DNA of 50,925 bases from Nitrospirota bacterium (GTDB lineage Bacteria; Nitrospirota; Leptospirillia; Leptospirillales; Leptospirillaceae), in the NCBI GenBank assembly GCA_023481175.1, contig JAMCWM010000007.1, positions 1 to 50,925 on the forward strand, given 5' to 3'. Shown here piece after piece: positions 8,719-17,253 of this stretch. A model generated the notes under the pieces. The model did no database searches. It worked only from the letters and a program-made list of their open reading frames with translations, and was not told the DNA's origin. Position 1 is the stretch's first letter; every line of letters begins with the position of its first letter. Both the position numbers and the translations under genes were made by a program.

Positions 8719-10689
8719 TCAGGCGGGGGCGGGTTCGTCTCCGGATGGAGGCCTCCTCTCGGCGTGACGCAAGGGAGAAATGATCGGCTCTTCTCCCGAC
8801 AGCCGCGAACGCGGCGTTGGAGAAAGACCGGCTCCTGAATAGATCTGAAAGGTCCAGATCAGGACCGTGTTCGAAGACCTCCGGATTGCCCCCAATACAG
8901 CGGCCGCCAGAGCGCTTCCTGTGTCATTCAAGACCACTGTGTCCGCCCCCAGTCTTCTGATCTGAAGATTGAGCACCGGACCGATCGCCCGACCCCTCGC
9001 AAGAATCGTGTCGACCAGGACATCCTCCTCCAATCCGATCGCCTGACACAGATCCAGCGTATGCCGGGCCACGGTCTCCTCATCGGGCAGGGAGGCCGTG
9101 AGCGGAATGGCAAGAGGAATTTCCAGGACGGTGATCACTGTCACCTTCGCCCCGTCCGCCTTGGCCACCTTCAGGACATCCCGCAACATCGGAGAGGGAC
9201 GGGTGGGAGAGGTTGCCACAAGAATGAGTCTGTGGGGTTTCGGCTTCGGAAGGTCGTCAGAGACTTCCGTGATCTTGACCCGCTCCATGACGGGAAGGGA
9301 CTCCTTCCTCCTGAACCACAAATAATAGGAGATTCCGGCGACCATCCAGACGGTTCCGAAGACCCGTCCGTATTTGTGAAAGAGGAGAACCATGAGAAAG
9401 ACCCCGAAGGTTCCCATAAATCCGAAGACCGTCGGAAGGGGAATCTCCCATCCGGCCACCCGAATGGCCAGGGGAACCCGGAAGGGACGCTTGAGGTCGG
9501 GCTCCTTCTTCCGGAGTTTGATGAGGGCCAGATGGGTCATGGAAAAGGACAGCATCGCGCCATAGTTGTAGAGGTCGGCCAGAATGTCGAGATAAGGAAA
9601 AAAGGCGACGATCAGGGCGGCAAGAGTTCCGAAAATGCCGATCGAGACCATCGGCGTCTTGTATTTGGCACTTGTCTTGTGGAAAAGGGGCGAGATGAGA
9701 AGATTGTTGGACATGGAATAGGCCAGCCGGGAAACCCCGATCAGGCCCGCGTTGGCCGCCACCGTCAGGATGGTGGCCCCGAGGACCGAAACCCAGGGAG
9801 CCATGAAGGTCCCCACATGCGGCATCGCGTGGGCGATGCCGGCGATGGGATCATTGACCCAGGTCGTCGACAGAATTTCGGGTTTCATGGCGGAAAGCGC
9901 GACGAGAGATATCCCCGAATAGAGAAGAATGGTCGTTCCCATCGTCAGAAACATCGCACGGGGAACGAGCGTTTCCGCGTTCCTCGCCTCCCCGGCCATC
10001 TGGCTGATCGCCTCGATCCCGGTGTAGGCCACCATGGCGATCGATATTCCGTAAAGAAAGTTGTGCCAGGTGGGAGCGGTTCCCAGGGTGAACTGGTGCC
10101 ATATGGTGTTGAAGTTCAGGAGAAAGAACGCCCCCATTGTCAAGAGGGAGACCTGGGTGATCACGTCGAATCCGGCCAGCATCAGGCTGAACCAGGAGGA
10201 TTCCTTGAGACCGATGATGTTGAGGATGACAAGGACCAGAATCAGAAGACCGGTGAAGGTCACGTTGATCTGGGGGTTGGTTTTGAAAATCGGGAAAAAA
10301 TATCCGAGATAGGGCCCCACCGAGAAGGCGCTGATCGCCAGAGTCAAGATATAGTCGAGAAGAAGCGCCCACCCGGTAAAAAAAGCCCACCCGTCCCCGA
10401 AGGCCCTCTGGGCAAACAGCGAGGATCCTCCCCCTTCCGGAATGGCGCTCGAGAGCTCGGCATAGCTCAGGACGGTGGCGATGAAAAAGAGTCCGGCCGC
10501 CCCGATCGCCAGGAAGGAGGCCCCTCCGGCATAGATGGTGGTGATCCCCAGGGCATAGTAGATCGACGACCCGACGTCCCCGTAACCGGTGGAGTAGAGG
10601 GCCCCCAGCCCCACCACCTTCCGGAGGACGGTGGTATTGAAGCGGGCGATCCCGCTCCGGGTGTGATGGTAGATCTTGAAAAGGGCCAT
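8719..10689 (-). CDS. APC-superfamily permease with C-terminal USP-like domain
   Basis: 656 residues. Residues about 25-450 form about twelve membrane segments of an amino acid-polyamine-organocation transporter; the first helix carries the substrate-loop pattern GLGALYSTGYGDVGSSIYYA and a Pro-Glu-Gly-Gly-Gly (IPEGGGSS) motif follows in helix 2-3. Residues about 480-625 are soluble and resemble a universal stress protein fold (HRLILVATSPTRPSP, then VTVITVLEIPLAIPL, LGADTVVLNDTGSALAAAVL). The GxxGxG ATP-binding loop is not evident, so nucleotide binding is doubtful. Substrate unknown. The ATG has AAGGGAGAG in front. It lies 42 bases behind the Ycf48-like lipoprotein and converges with the Fur-family gene with only three bases between stops. 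Confidence 0.85.
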   Translation of the reverse strand: MALFKIYHHTRSGIARFNTTVLRKVVGLGALYSTGYGDVGSSIYYALGITTIYAGGASFLAIGAAGLFFIATVLSYAELSSAIPEGGGSSLFAQRAFGDGWAFFTGWALLLDYILTLAISAFSVGPYLGYFFPIFKTNPQINVTFTGLLILVLVILNIIGLKESSWFSLMLAGFDVITQVSLLTMGAFFLLNFNTIWHQFTLGTAPTWHNFLYGISIAMVAYTGIEAISQMAGEARNAETLVPRAMFLTMGTTILLYSGISLVALSAMKPEILSTTWVNDPIAGIAHAMPHVGTFMAPWVSVLGATILTVAANAGLIGVSRLAYSMSNNLLISPLFHKTSAKYKTPMVSIGIFGTLAALIVAFFPYLDILADLYNYGAMLSFSMTHLALIKLRKKEPDLKRPFRVPLAIRVAGWEIPLPTVFGFMGTFGVFLMVLLFHKYGRVFGTVWMVAGISYYLWFRRKESLPVMERVKITEVSDDLPKPKPHRLILVATSPTRPSPMLRDVLKVAKADGAKVTVITVLEIPLAIPLTASLPDEETVARHTLDLCQAIGLEEDVLVDTILARGRAIGPVLNLQIRRLGADTVVLNDTGSALAAAVLGAIRRSSNTVLIWTFQIYSGAGLSPTPRSRLSGEEPIISPLRHAERRPPSGDEPAPA

Positions 10690-10731
10690 GATCTCTCCCT
10701 TGTCTCAGAGCAAGCGGTTCACGACTCCATG

Positions 10732-11805
10732 TTATTTGACGGAAGAGGAAGGGAGCAGAACAACGTCCTTCGATCCGACGAGACGCACATGGGCGGACCC
10801 GCAGGAGATTCCCAGGAAATCGGAACCGCGAAAAGACCCGAGAGGAGAGGCTGTCTTCATTTCCCCCGGCGGCCCCCCGGAAAGGAGGAGCAGGGTCCCC
10901 TGTTCTCCGGCAACCGCCACCGTTCCCTGCCCAGTCCGGCAGACGCCGTACAGGTCGTGAAGGGATCCGGTCTGTAACGGGGAAAAGGTCTTTCCTTCAT
11001 CGGACGAAGAGAAAAGAAGTCCGTGGTCTCCGGCCAGAAGGATCTGTCCAGGAGCGGACCAGAGGGCGTTAAAGGAGGGTTTCTGTCGCGTCACTTTCTG
11101 CATCGGAAGATCGATGGCCGAAAATCGTTTTCCGCCATCGTCGGTCCGGAAGAGCCTTTTGTGCCAGCCGGCCACGAGACCGCGGTCCTCCGACCAGAAG
11201 ACGACGGCATAAAGATTCTTTCCTGTCGGAGAGGAGATCCGGGACCAGTGGTCCCCCCCGTCCGTCGTCTTGAGGATGACCCCCTTTTCTCCCACGGCAT
11301 ATCCCACCCGTTCCGAGGGAAAGCTGAGCGCATTCAGGAAAAGACGGCCAATTCCCGTCTGGACCGCATGCCAGGTCCGCCCCTCGTCCCGAGAACGAAT
11401 GAGAACGCCCTGATCTCCGGCGACCCAGAGATCGCCGGAGGGGGTCCGGGCAATGCCGTAAAAATCCGCACGGACCGGCAGTACGGGCCGGCTCCATGTT
11501 CGGGATTTGGCTTTGAATCTGAGGAGAGTTCCCTGATAGCCGATGACGACCAGACCATCCGGAGTCGCGGTGATGCCCGACAGAACACCGATGTAGGACG
11601 ATCCCTTTTTGTCGGCGGGGGAAACGGGGGGAGGAGGAGGCTGGACAATGGAATAAGACGTCCCGGGCGGAAGGCTCACGACCGGAAGAGAGACGGCCTC
11701 CCTCTTCTGGCAGCCCGACAGAAAAAGGGAGGCTGCGGCCACCATGGCGAGCCCCCCGCGTATAAGCGATCCTTCTCCCAAGGAAGGGTGGCATTCATCA
11801 TTCAT
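10732..11805 (-). CDS. Ycf48/BNR-type beta-propeller lipoprotein
   Basis: 357 residues. A lipoprotein signal with lipobox LFLSGC lies at about residues 26-31, then a Pro-rich linker (QPPPPPVSP) and a beta-propeller built from repeated blades with Asp-box-like turns (SRDEGRTWHAV, TTDGGDHWSRI, RTDDGGKRFSAI, SSDEGKTFSPL). This is the Ycf48/HCF136 and BNR-repeat type, whose cyanobacterial member aids photosystem II assembly; other bacteria use such proteins at the cell surface for unknown tasks. No chlorophyll genes are seen here, so I assign no such role. The start at ATG 11805 lacks a good ribosome site; ATG 11745, closer to the signal peptide, is an alternative. It sits between an outer-membrane protein and the APC permease. 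Confidence 0.75.
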   Translation of the reverse strand: MNDECHPSLGEGSLIRGGLAMVAAASLFLSGCQKREAVSLPVVSLPPGTSYSIVQPPPPPVSPADKKGSSYIGVLSGITATPDGLVVIGYQGTLLRFKAKSRTWSRPVLPVRADFYGIARTPSGDLWVAGDQGVLIRSRDEGRTWHAVQTGIGRLFLNALSFPSERVGYAVGEKGVILKTTDGGDHWSRISSPTGKNLYAVVFWSEDRGLVAGWHKRLFRTDDGGKRFSAIDLPMQKVTRQKPSFNALWSAPGQILLAGDHGLLFSSSDEGKTFSPLQTGSLHDLYGVCRTGQGTVAVAGEQGTLLLLSGGPPGEMKTASPLGSFRGSDFLGISCGSAHVRLVGSKDVVLLPSSSVK

Positions 11806-11864
11806 GGGGTCAGGATAACTGATCCCGCTCCGCTCCGCAAGGGAGGAGGTCCTTTCGATAATTT

Positions 11865-12770
11865 CTAGTGGATATTCTGTTCTTCTTCGTACCGATTGCC
11901 TTCCTTTTCCTCGAAATCGAAGGGTTTGAAGTGGTACTCGAAGATGGTCTTGATGGCGAAGGGAGAGCTCACCGGAGTGAGCCCCGTCCCCACGCCGATA
12001 TTCCAGTCGATATGCTCTCCTATGGCAAAGTTCCAGCTCTGGAAGATGAACTGCTGCTGCATCTCCGCATACAGGGAAGGAGGCCCCCCCAGGGCATACA
12101 TGTTGTTGATGGCCCCCATCTCTCCGAAGGCCTCGATTCCCGCGTTGACGTTGTCGGCCAGAAGATAATAAATTCCGGCCGAATAGGAAAACTCCGGCGG
12201 GAAATTCGGCTCGGATCCGTCGGTGGCAAAGAAAAAAGAGGGATTGACGTCGATGATGAAGCGTCCGATCTTCTTTTCGGCAATCAGGATGATGTCGAGA
12301 AGCGATTGCATGCCCGTTCCCCCTCCCGGGGCCCAGTATTCGATCTGGACCGCGGGATCGACGAAGTCGGGGATCCTGGGAAAACGGAGACGGGTCGTAA
12401 TGGCGCGGGTCTGCAAGTAGGAATTGGTCTGACCTGCGCCCGAGACAAAGTCCACATAGGTTCCGAGAGTCCACCAGTCGGTGACCCCGAACTCCAGGAC
12501 ATAGGTGGAAAAGAGGAGGTTGGCATCCCTGATGTTTTTCCCGTAGATCGATTCATTGGTCTTGTTGGGTAGAAGCAGGGTCTGCCAGGTTCCGACGCTG
12601 ATCTCCCCCTGCTCCGGCGTCTCGTAAGGATAGATGATGAAGTCCCGGAAGGGATCGGCCATCGCCTCTCGCGGGAGAAAGGCCGAAAAGGCAAAAAGAG
12701 TCAGGAGGATCAGGACGGAACACAACGGGCCGAGGAACGGATCAAAACTTCGGGGGGGGTGAGGTCTCAA
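11865..12770 (-). CDS. Putative outer-membrane beta-barrel protein
   Basis: About 301 residues. A signal peptide (hydrophobic LILLTLFAFSAFLP, cleavage after AMA) precedes a sequence of alternating polar/aromatic beta-strands, for example WTLGTYVDFVSG, IEYWAPGGG and YSAGIYYLLADNVNAGIEAF, and ends in a charged EEKEGNRYEEEQ tail. I see no lipobox and no TonB box. TTG 12770 is preceded by AAGGA five bases upstream and is my preferred start; ATG 12815 has no ribosome site. It resembles, in overall style, the barrel protein at 35239-36321. First gene of the three-gene unit barrel-lipoprotein-permease. Substrate unknown. Confidence 0.65.
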   Translation of the reverse strand: MRPHPPRSFDPFLGPLCSVLILLTLFAFSAFLPREAMADPFRDFIIYPYETPEQGEISVGTWQTLLLPNKTNESIYGKNIRDANLLFSTYVLEFGVTDWWTLGTYVDFVSGAGQTNSYLQTRAITTRLRFPRIPDFVDPAVQIEYWAPGGGTGMQSLLDIILIAEKKIGRFIIDVNPSFFFATDGSEPNFPPEFSYSAGIYYLLADNVNAGIEAFGEMGAINNMYALGGPPSLYAEMQQQFIFQSWNFAIGEHIDWNIGVGTGLTPVSSPFAIKTIFEYHFKPFDFEEKEGNRYEEEQNIH

Positions 12771-12992
12771 GTCAGTCCTTTCTCGCTTTCGCGCAGGAAT
12801 CACTCCTGAACCCATGAAAGAAACAAAGAAACATGGATCAGACGGCAGAAATGTCGCTCGCTCAGGGTCCGGTCTTCCGAAGGGAAGGCGCGGCACAAAG
12901 GGGGGGCGCCTCACAAACAGCGCCCGCCCCGTGTCCGAACCGGAGACCGGTCAATGCTAAAAGAAAAGAAGATTTCATGGGAAACGGAGATA

Positions 12993-13021
12993 TTTATAAG
13001 ATCTTCCGAAGCAAATGTAAA
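12993..13021 (-). promoter_or_regulatory. Sigma70-type promoter of the outer-membrane protein operon
   Basis: Minus strand -35 TTTACA (13021-13016), 17-base spacer, -10 TATAAA (12998-12993), each five of six to consensus. It predicts a leader of about 215 bases before TTG 12770, in which no further gene is convincing. It is divergent from the thrS promoter. Confidence 0.6.
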
Positions 13022-13107
13022 GCCTTCGAAACAATCTCCCTTCGCGCGTCCCCGGACGAATCTTTCCGCTCCCCCCCAAAAATGCCGGAGCGGGACCATC
13101 GGGACCA

Positions 13108-13135
13108 TTGTCTTGCGGACCCCATCTCCTATAAT
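13108..13135 (+). promoter_or_regulatory. Promoter of thrS-infC-rpmI-rplT
   Basis: -35 TTGTCT (13108-13113), 16-base spacer, perfect -10 TATAAT (13130-13135). Transcription would start near 13141, that is after the in-frame ATG at 13136, which supports the TTG at 13199 as the true thrS start. I see no T-box leader. Confidence 0.6.
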
Positions 13136-13198
13136 ATGGAGACAATCCTCCCTTTGACCCCGGAACAGGATTTTCCTATAAACTACGGAAAGGACACG

Positions 13199-14974
13199 TT
13201 GAACCAGACAACCCGTGAGCCGGACATCTCCCTGAAGGCCCTCCGGCATAGCGCCGCCCATGTTCTGGCCCAGGCGGTGAAACGACTCTTCCCTTCGGCC
13301 CAGGTGGGCATCGGACCCGCCACCGAGGAGGGGTTCTACTACGATTTTCATTTCGACCGCCCCTTTTCCCCCGAAGATCTTGAAAAGATCGAGGCCGAAA
13401 TGAAGGCCATCATCGCCTCACGCTCCCCGATCGTCCGCCGGGCCCTTTCCCGGGAGGAAGCCGGAGACCTCTTCTCCTCCAAGGGAGAAGACTTCAAGCT
13501 CGAAATTCTGCACGGGATTCCGGAAGAGGCCGAGATTACGGTCTACGACCAGGGAGACTTCACCGATCTCTGCCGCGGCCCCCACCTGTCGGACACGGGC
13601 GAGATCGGGGCTGTCAAGCTGCTCTCCTCTTCCGGCGCCTATTGGAAGGGCATCGAAAGCAATCCCTCCCTTCAGCGAATTTACGGAACCGCCTTCCCGA
13701 CGCAGAAGGAGCTGGACGACTACCTCGAGAGACTCGAGGAAATCCGCCAGCGCGACCATAGAAAGCTCGGGAAGGAACTGGGATTCTTTCGCACCCTCGA
13801 CGAAAAGGGTGCGGGAATGGTCCTCTGGCTCCCCCGGGGAGCCCGGATCCGGAGGGTGATCGAGGACATCTGGAAGATCCGTCACGATCGTCACGGCTAT
13901 CAGTACGTCTATACCCCCCACATTGCCCGGCTCGATCTCTGGAAACAGTCCGGCCACTGGGACTTTTACCGCGACAGCATGTTCTCTCCCATGGAGATCG
14001 AAGGCTCGGAGTTCGAGCTCAAGCCGATGAATTGCCCCTTCCATATCCTGATCTTCAAGGAGTCCATCCAGAGCTACCGGGACCTGCCGGTCAGATTGGC
14101 CGAACTCGGGACTGTTTACCGATACGAGCGATCCGGCACTCTTCACGGCCTTCTCCGGGTCCGGGGCTTCACCCAGGATGACGCTCATATCTTTTGCAGG
14201 CCCGAGGACATCGCCACCGAAATCGGAAAGGTCCTGAAACTCGTCGACGAAATGCTCCTCCCCTTCGGATTCACGAACCGTTCCGTCTATCTTTCGACCC
14301 GTCCGGAGGGCTCCGTCGGCTCCGACGAAAACTGGGAACTGGCGACCCGGGCCCTTGAGGAGGCGCTTCGGACGGCCGGCATTCCCTACGAGATCGATCC
14401 GGGCGAAGGGGTCTTCTATGGGCCCAAGATCGACATGAAATTTCACGATGTCCTCGGACGGACATGGCAGCTCTCCACCATCCAGGTCGACTTCAATCTT
14501 CCCGAAAAATTTGACCTTACCTATCGGGACGCCTCCGGGAAGGATGTCCGTCCCATCATGATCCACCGGGCCCTTTTGGGATCGGTCGAACGCTTTTTCG
14601 GAATCCTGGTGGAACATTTCAAGGGGGCTTTTCCGCTATGGCTGGCCCCCGAGCAGGTGACGATCCTGACCATTGCCGACCGGCATATTCCCTTTGCCGA
14701 GAAAATCGTCCGCTCCCTCGAGGCTTCGGGGCTCAGGGTGTCGACCGACTTCAGGAATGAAAAGATCGGCCTCAAGATCCGTGAGGCCCAGCTTCAGAAG
14801 ATTCCCCAGATGTGGATCATCGGAGACCGGGAGATGACGGAAGGAACGGTTTCGGTCAGGCATCGCGACGGGCGGTCCGGCGGAGCCGTTCCATGGGCAA
14901 GGGCGATGGAGGCCGTGGTGGAGGAAAATCGTGCCGGACTCTCCCTCGGAGATTTGCCGCAAGAACCGGAGTGA
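13199..14974 (+). CDS. thrS: Threonyl-tRNA synthetase lacking the N-terminal TGS domain
   Basis: 591 residues from TTG 13199, which has AAAGGA four to five bases upstream. The chain begins almost directly with the editing domain (LRHSAAHVLAQAVKRLFP with the HxxxH zinc-like site, and TDLCRGPHL), so the TGS domain of E. coli ThrS is missing. The class II core carries the zinc residues: Cys in LKPMNCPFHI, His in QDDAHIFC and His in IMIHRALLGSVERFFG. A HGTP anticodon-binding domain closes the protein (ILTIADRHIPFAEK, MWIIGDREM). It charges tRNA-Thr and should still deacylate Ser-tRNA-Thr. ATG 13136 would add 21 unstructured residues. Co-transcribed with infC. Confidence 0.93.
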   Translation: MNQTTREPDISLKALRHSAAHVLAQAVKRLFPSAQVGIGPATEEGFYYDFHFDRPFSPEDLEKIEAEMKAIIASRSPIVRRALSREEAGDLFSSKGEDFKLEILHGIPEEAEITVYDQGDFTDLCRGPHLSDTGEIGAVKLLSSSGAYWKGIESNPSLQRIYGTAFPTQKELDDYLERLEEIRQRDHRKLGKELGFFRTLDEKGAGMVLWLPRGARIRRVIEDIWKIRHDRHGYQYVYTPHIARLDLWKQSGHWDFYRDSMFSPMEIEGSEFELKPMNCPFHILIFKESIQSYRDLPVRLAELGTVYRYERSGTLHGLLRVRGFTQDDAHIFCRPEDIATEIGKVLKLVDEMLLPFGFTNRSVYLSTRPEGSVGSDENWELATRALEEALRTAGIPYEIDPGEGVFYGPKIDMKFHDVLGRTWQLSTIQVDFNLPEKFDLTYRDASGKDVRPIMIHRALLGSVERFFGILVEHFKGAFPLWLAPEQVTILTIADRHIPFAEKIVRSLEASGLRVSTDFRNEKIGLKIREAQLQKIPQMWIIGDREMTEGTVSVRHRDGRSGGAVPWARAMEAVVEENRAGLSLGDLPQEPE

Positions 14975-14999
14975 CCAACCATAAAGAAGGGGGTTCCTG

Positions 15000-15575
15000 A
15001 TTAATTCCAAAACGCGCATCAACCATGAGATCAAGACAAAGGAAGTCCGGCTGATCGGAGCCGATGGCGAACAGCTCGGCATTGTTCCCACAATCGTGGC
15101 GATAAAGAAGGCCGAGGAAGCGGGCTTCGATCTCGTCGAAGTCTCGCCCAACGCCAAGCCTCCCGTCTGCAAGCTGATGGATTATGGAAAGTTCCAGTAC
15201 GAGCAAAGCAAGAAGGTCCATTCCATGAAACAGCACCAGCGGACAGGACAGGTCAAGGAGCTCAAGTTCCGTCCCCACATCAACGACCACGATCTCGGCA
15301 TCAAGATCCATTATGTGGAACGCTTCCTCGAGGAAGGGAACAAGGCCAAGGTCGCCCTGGTGTTCCGCGGCCGGGAAATGATCCGGTCTGAAATCGGGAC
15401 CGAACTCATGCAGAAGATGATCGCCGCCCTGGGCCCCAAGGCCGTTGTGGAATCGCCACCGAAATTCGAGGGGTCCAGCATGACCATGGTCCTGGCCCCG
15501 GCTTCTCCGCCGAAAGCTCCTGCCCGGGAAACGAAAGGGGCGGAGGCCGAGCCTCCCTCCACTCCGGAGGATTGA
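15000..15575 (+). CDS. infC: Translation initiation factor IF-3 (ATT start)
   Basis: 191 residues. The frame containing IF-3 cannot start upstream of a TAA at 14982-14984, and between that stop and the conserved N-terminal sequence TRINHEIKTKEVRLIGADGE the only plausible initiator is ATT at 15000 (CTG 14997 is the other option). An AAGGGGG ribosome site lies about six bases before it. Starting at GTG 15096 would remove half of the N-domain. The rest is typical: DLVEVSPNAKPPVCKLMDYG, FQYEQSKK, then the C-domain HDLGIKIHYVERFLEEGNKAKV. The protein ends in an Ala/Pro/Glu-rich tail. The rare ATT/AUU start of infC is the known autoregulation device in E. coli; the same logic likely applies here. 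Confidence 0.93.
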   Translation: MNSKTRINHEIKTKEVRLIGADGEQLGIVPTIVAIKKAEEAGFDLVEVSPNAKPPVCKLMDYGKFQYEQSKKVHSMKQHQRTGQVKELKFRPHINDHDLGIKIHYVERFLEEGNKAKVALVFRGREMIRSEIGTELMQKMIAALGPKAVVESPPKFEGSSMTMVLAPASPPKAPARETKGAEAEPPSTPED

Positions 15576-15651
15576 TCCCTTTCTTTTCTTGTGCTAGACT
15601 TTTGAAATTGTAATTTTATGGGATTATTTTCACGAGGAAAGGACGTGTAAC

Positions 15652-15852
15652 GTGGCAACAGGACGTGTTCTCAAGACCAAGCGCGCCGCAAAAAAGAGGT
15701 TTTTCCTGACCGGAACCGGCAAGGTCAAGTTTCACCAGTCCGGGAAGCGCCATCTGATGACCGGAAAGTCCTCGAAACGGACCCGGTCCCTTTCGACCGG
15801 CATCCTCGAAAAAGGCCAGGCCAAAAAAATTCTCGCCAACCTGAACATCTGA
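15652..15852 (+). CDS. rpmI: 50S ribosomal protein L35
   Basis: 66 residues from GTG 15652, with GAGGAAAGGA upstream. Typical L35: TKRAAKKRFFLTGTGKVKF, then SGKRHLMTGKSSKRTR. Slightly altered from the common K-T-x-x-x-x-A-K-R-F start. Middle gene of infC-rpmI-rplT. Confidence 0.95.
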   Translation: MATGRVLKTKRAAKKRFFLTGTGKVKFHQSGKRHLMTGKSSKRTRSLSTGILEKGQAKKILANLNI

Positions 15853-15880
15853 CCGGATCCTCACCGGAGGATCCGGGGTC
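15851..15880 (+). other. Strong hairpin between rpmI and rplT
   Basis: CCGGATCCTC (15853-15862) and GAGGATCCGG (15867-15876) form a perfect ten-base-pair stem with a four-base loop, overlapping the rpmI stop codon. No T-tract follows, so it is not a standard terminator. It may be an mRNA-processing or L20-binding site, since L20 controls this operon in other bacteria; that is inference. Confidence 0.55.
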
Positions 15881-15936
15881 GGCTTCTCCCGGGCCTCGCC
15901 GATCATTGTCATCTTGTCCCTTCAAGGAGGAATAGA

Positions 15937-16290
15937 ATGCCACGCGTTAAAGGCGGACCGCAGACTCGTGCTCGCCGAAAAAAGATTCTCGATATGGCCA
16001 AAGGGTATTGGGGAGGACGGTCCCGCCTCTATCGCTCGGCCCGCCATACCGTCGAAAAAGGCCTCACCTATGCCTATCGCGACCGCAAGGCCAAAAAGCG
16101 CGAATTCAGAAAACTCTGGATTCAGAGGATCAATTCGGCCTGCCGTCCCCAGGGAATCTCCTACAGTCGTCTGATGGCCGGCCTCCGAAAAATGGGCATC
16201 GGACTCGACAGAAAGATTCTGGCCGATCTCGCCTTGAATCAGCCTGAAGTCTTCACCGATCTTCTGAACAAGGTCAAGGCGGCCGGCTGA
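15937..16290 (+). CDS. rplT: 50S ribosomal protein L20
   Basis: 117 residues: MPRVKGGPQTRARRKKILDM, AKGYWGGRSRLYRSARHTVE, REFRKLWIQRINSACR, then GISYSRLMAGLRKMGI and LDRKILADLALNQPEVF. All family blocks are in place. The ATG has AAGGAGG upstream. L20 assembles the 50S subunit and represses its own operon in several bacteria. It is the last gene before the terminator at 16318. Confidence 0.97.
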   Translation: MPRVKGGPQTRARRKKILDMAKGYWGGRSRLYRSARHTVEKGLTYAYRDRKAKKREFRKLWIQRINSACRPQGISYSRLMAGLRKMGIGLDRKILADLALNQPEVFTDLLNKVKAAG

Positions 16291-16317
16291 TCGCCTCGTC
16301 GTCCTCCTCCGGTTCCC

Positions 16318-16345
16318 AAAGGCGCCATCCGGCGCCTTTTTCTTT
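16318..16345 (+). terminator. Rho-independent terminator after rplT
   Basis: AAAGGCGCC, loop ATCC, GGCGCCTTTTTCTTTTT: a G/C-rich stem with a T-tract, 28 bases after the rplT stop. Confidence 0.9.
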
Positions 16346-16476
16346 TTCCGGGCCTGCCCTTCCTCTTCACACCCGCGGCTAACCTACACTAAACTTCCAA
16401 CAGGAAAACAACGAAAAATGAATGCAGCTCTCGTCCATTGCCTATTTTAAGGGGGCAGAGTCTGACTGCAACGCTC

Positions 16477-17060
16477 TCAGATATTCAGAGGAATTCCCAG
16501 GAGTTCCAACGCTTTCTGTTCGAAAGGCGTGCTCGTGGTCAGCAGGGCAAAGGGTGCCGAGTCGTCCTTCCCTGCCTGTATGACGTTTCTGACAAGCGTT
16601 CCCAGATCCTCGATCAGTCCTCCGAAGCTCTGGACGGGCAGTCCCTCTTCAGTTCGGTGGGAGCTTTCCTTCCTTTGGCCTTTTTTCGAGGGAACGGCCG
16701 GGCTGACGATGTCTTTGCGTTCCTTTTCCGCCCCTTCCCGATCTTGGCCTGGCCTCGAAGCGGATTTTTGGCCCGGCGGTACGCCAGAAAGGGGTTCGGC
16801 ACACGATCAGGCGTTCTCCCGGCAGGATAGTTGGGCGACGTGATCTCGGCCAGGTTTTTCGTGTCGAAGAGAGAGGCCGGAATGCGCCCCTGATCGCGCA
16901 GCTTGGCGATCGACGGAGATCGAGATGTTCCTGGTGCTTCTGGACTTGGCTTTGAGCTCTCCCGCCACTAAGATGACGCTGTCGTGGGGGCTTCCGGTCT
17001 TGCGACCGAAGATTCCTCTTTCGCCGAGGATGCGCGAAGGCGTTTGGACCTTCGCGTCTT
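16477..17060 (-). pseudogene. Decayed IS1634-family-like transposase
   Basis: Read on the minus strand in shifting frames, this stretch shows the C-terminal half of an IS1634-type transposase: AIAKL-like RSPSIAKLRDQGRIPASL, then FDTKNLAEITSPNYP, GERLIVCRTPFLAYRRA, and further on QSFGGLIEDLGTLVRNVIQA and the terminal TPFEQKALELLGIPLNI ending at a TGA (16477-16479). At least two frameshifts (for example within PNYP-AGERL) break the reading frame and the N-terminal half is missing or unrecognisable. No intact inverted repeats were identified. Codes for no functional protein. Confidence 0.7.
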
Positions 17061-17196
17061 ATCGGGATCGTAGGAGGCTTTGACTTCGGACAGTTCCCTC
17101 GTTGCCTGCTTTGCGGGCACGTGCCTTGCGGCACGTCGCATGGGAAAATATTATCGTGTGGGGTTCGAGAAAAAAAGCAAAAAACACCCCGCTTGA

Positions 17197-17226
17197 CCCC
17201 CTCTTGGCCTACAGGCCAAGAAGGGG
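17197..17226 (-). terminator. Hairpin downstream of the DsrE-like gene
   Basis: CTTGGCC and GGCCAAG around a four-base loop, extended by CCCC/GGGG with one mismatch. On the minus strand a T-rich run (TGTTTTTTGCTTTTTTT) follows about ten bases later. It lies 28 bases after the DsrE-like stop codon, so a terminator is the simplest reading, although the T-run is farther from the stem than usual. Confidence 0.5.
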
Positions 17227-17253
17227 AAGCGCAGACAGGAGTTCAATTGTTTC

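Noticed and set aside
12771-13198. T-box or other tRNA-responsive leader before thrS
   Set aside because: The mapped promoter gives a leader of under 60 bases; no T-box sequence was found.
17197-17226. The hairpin as a CRISPR repeat or attachment site
   Set aside because: It occurs once and fits a terminator of the DsrE-like gene better.
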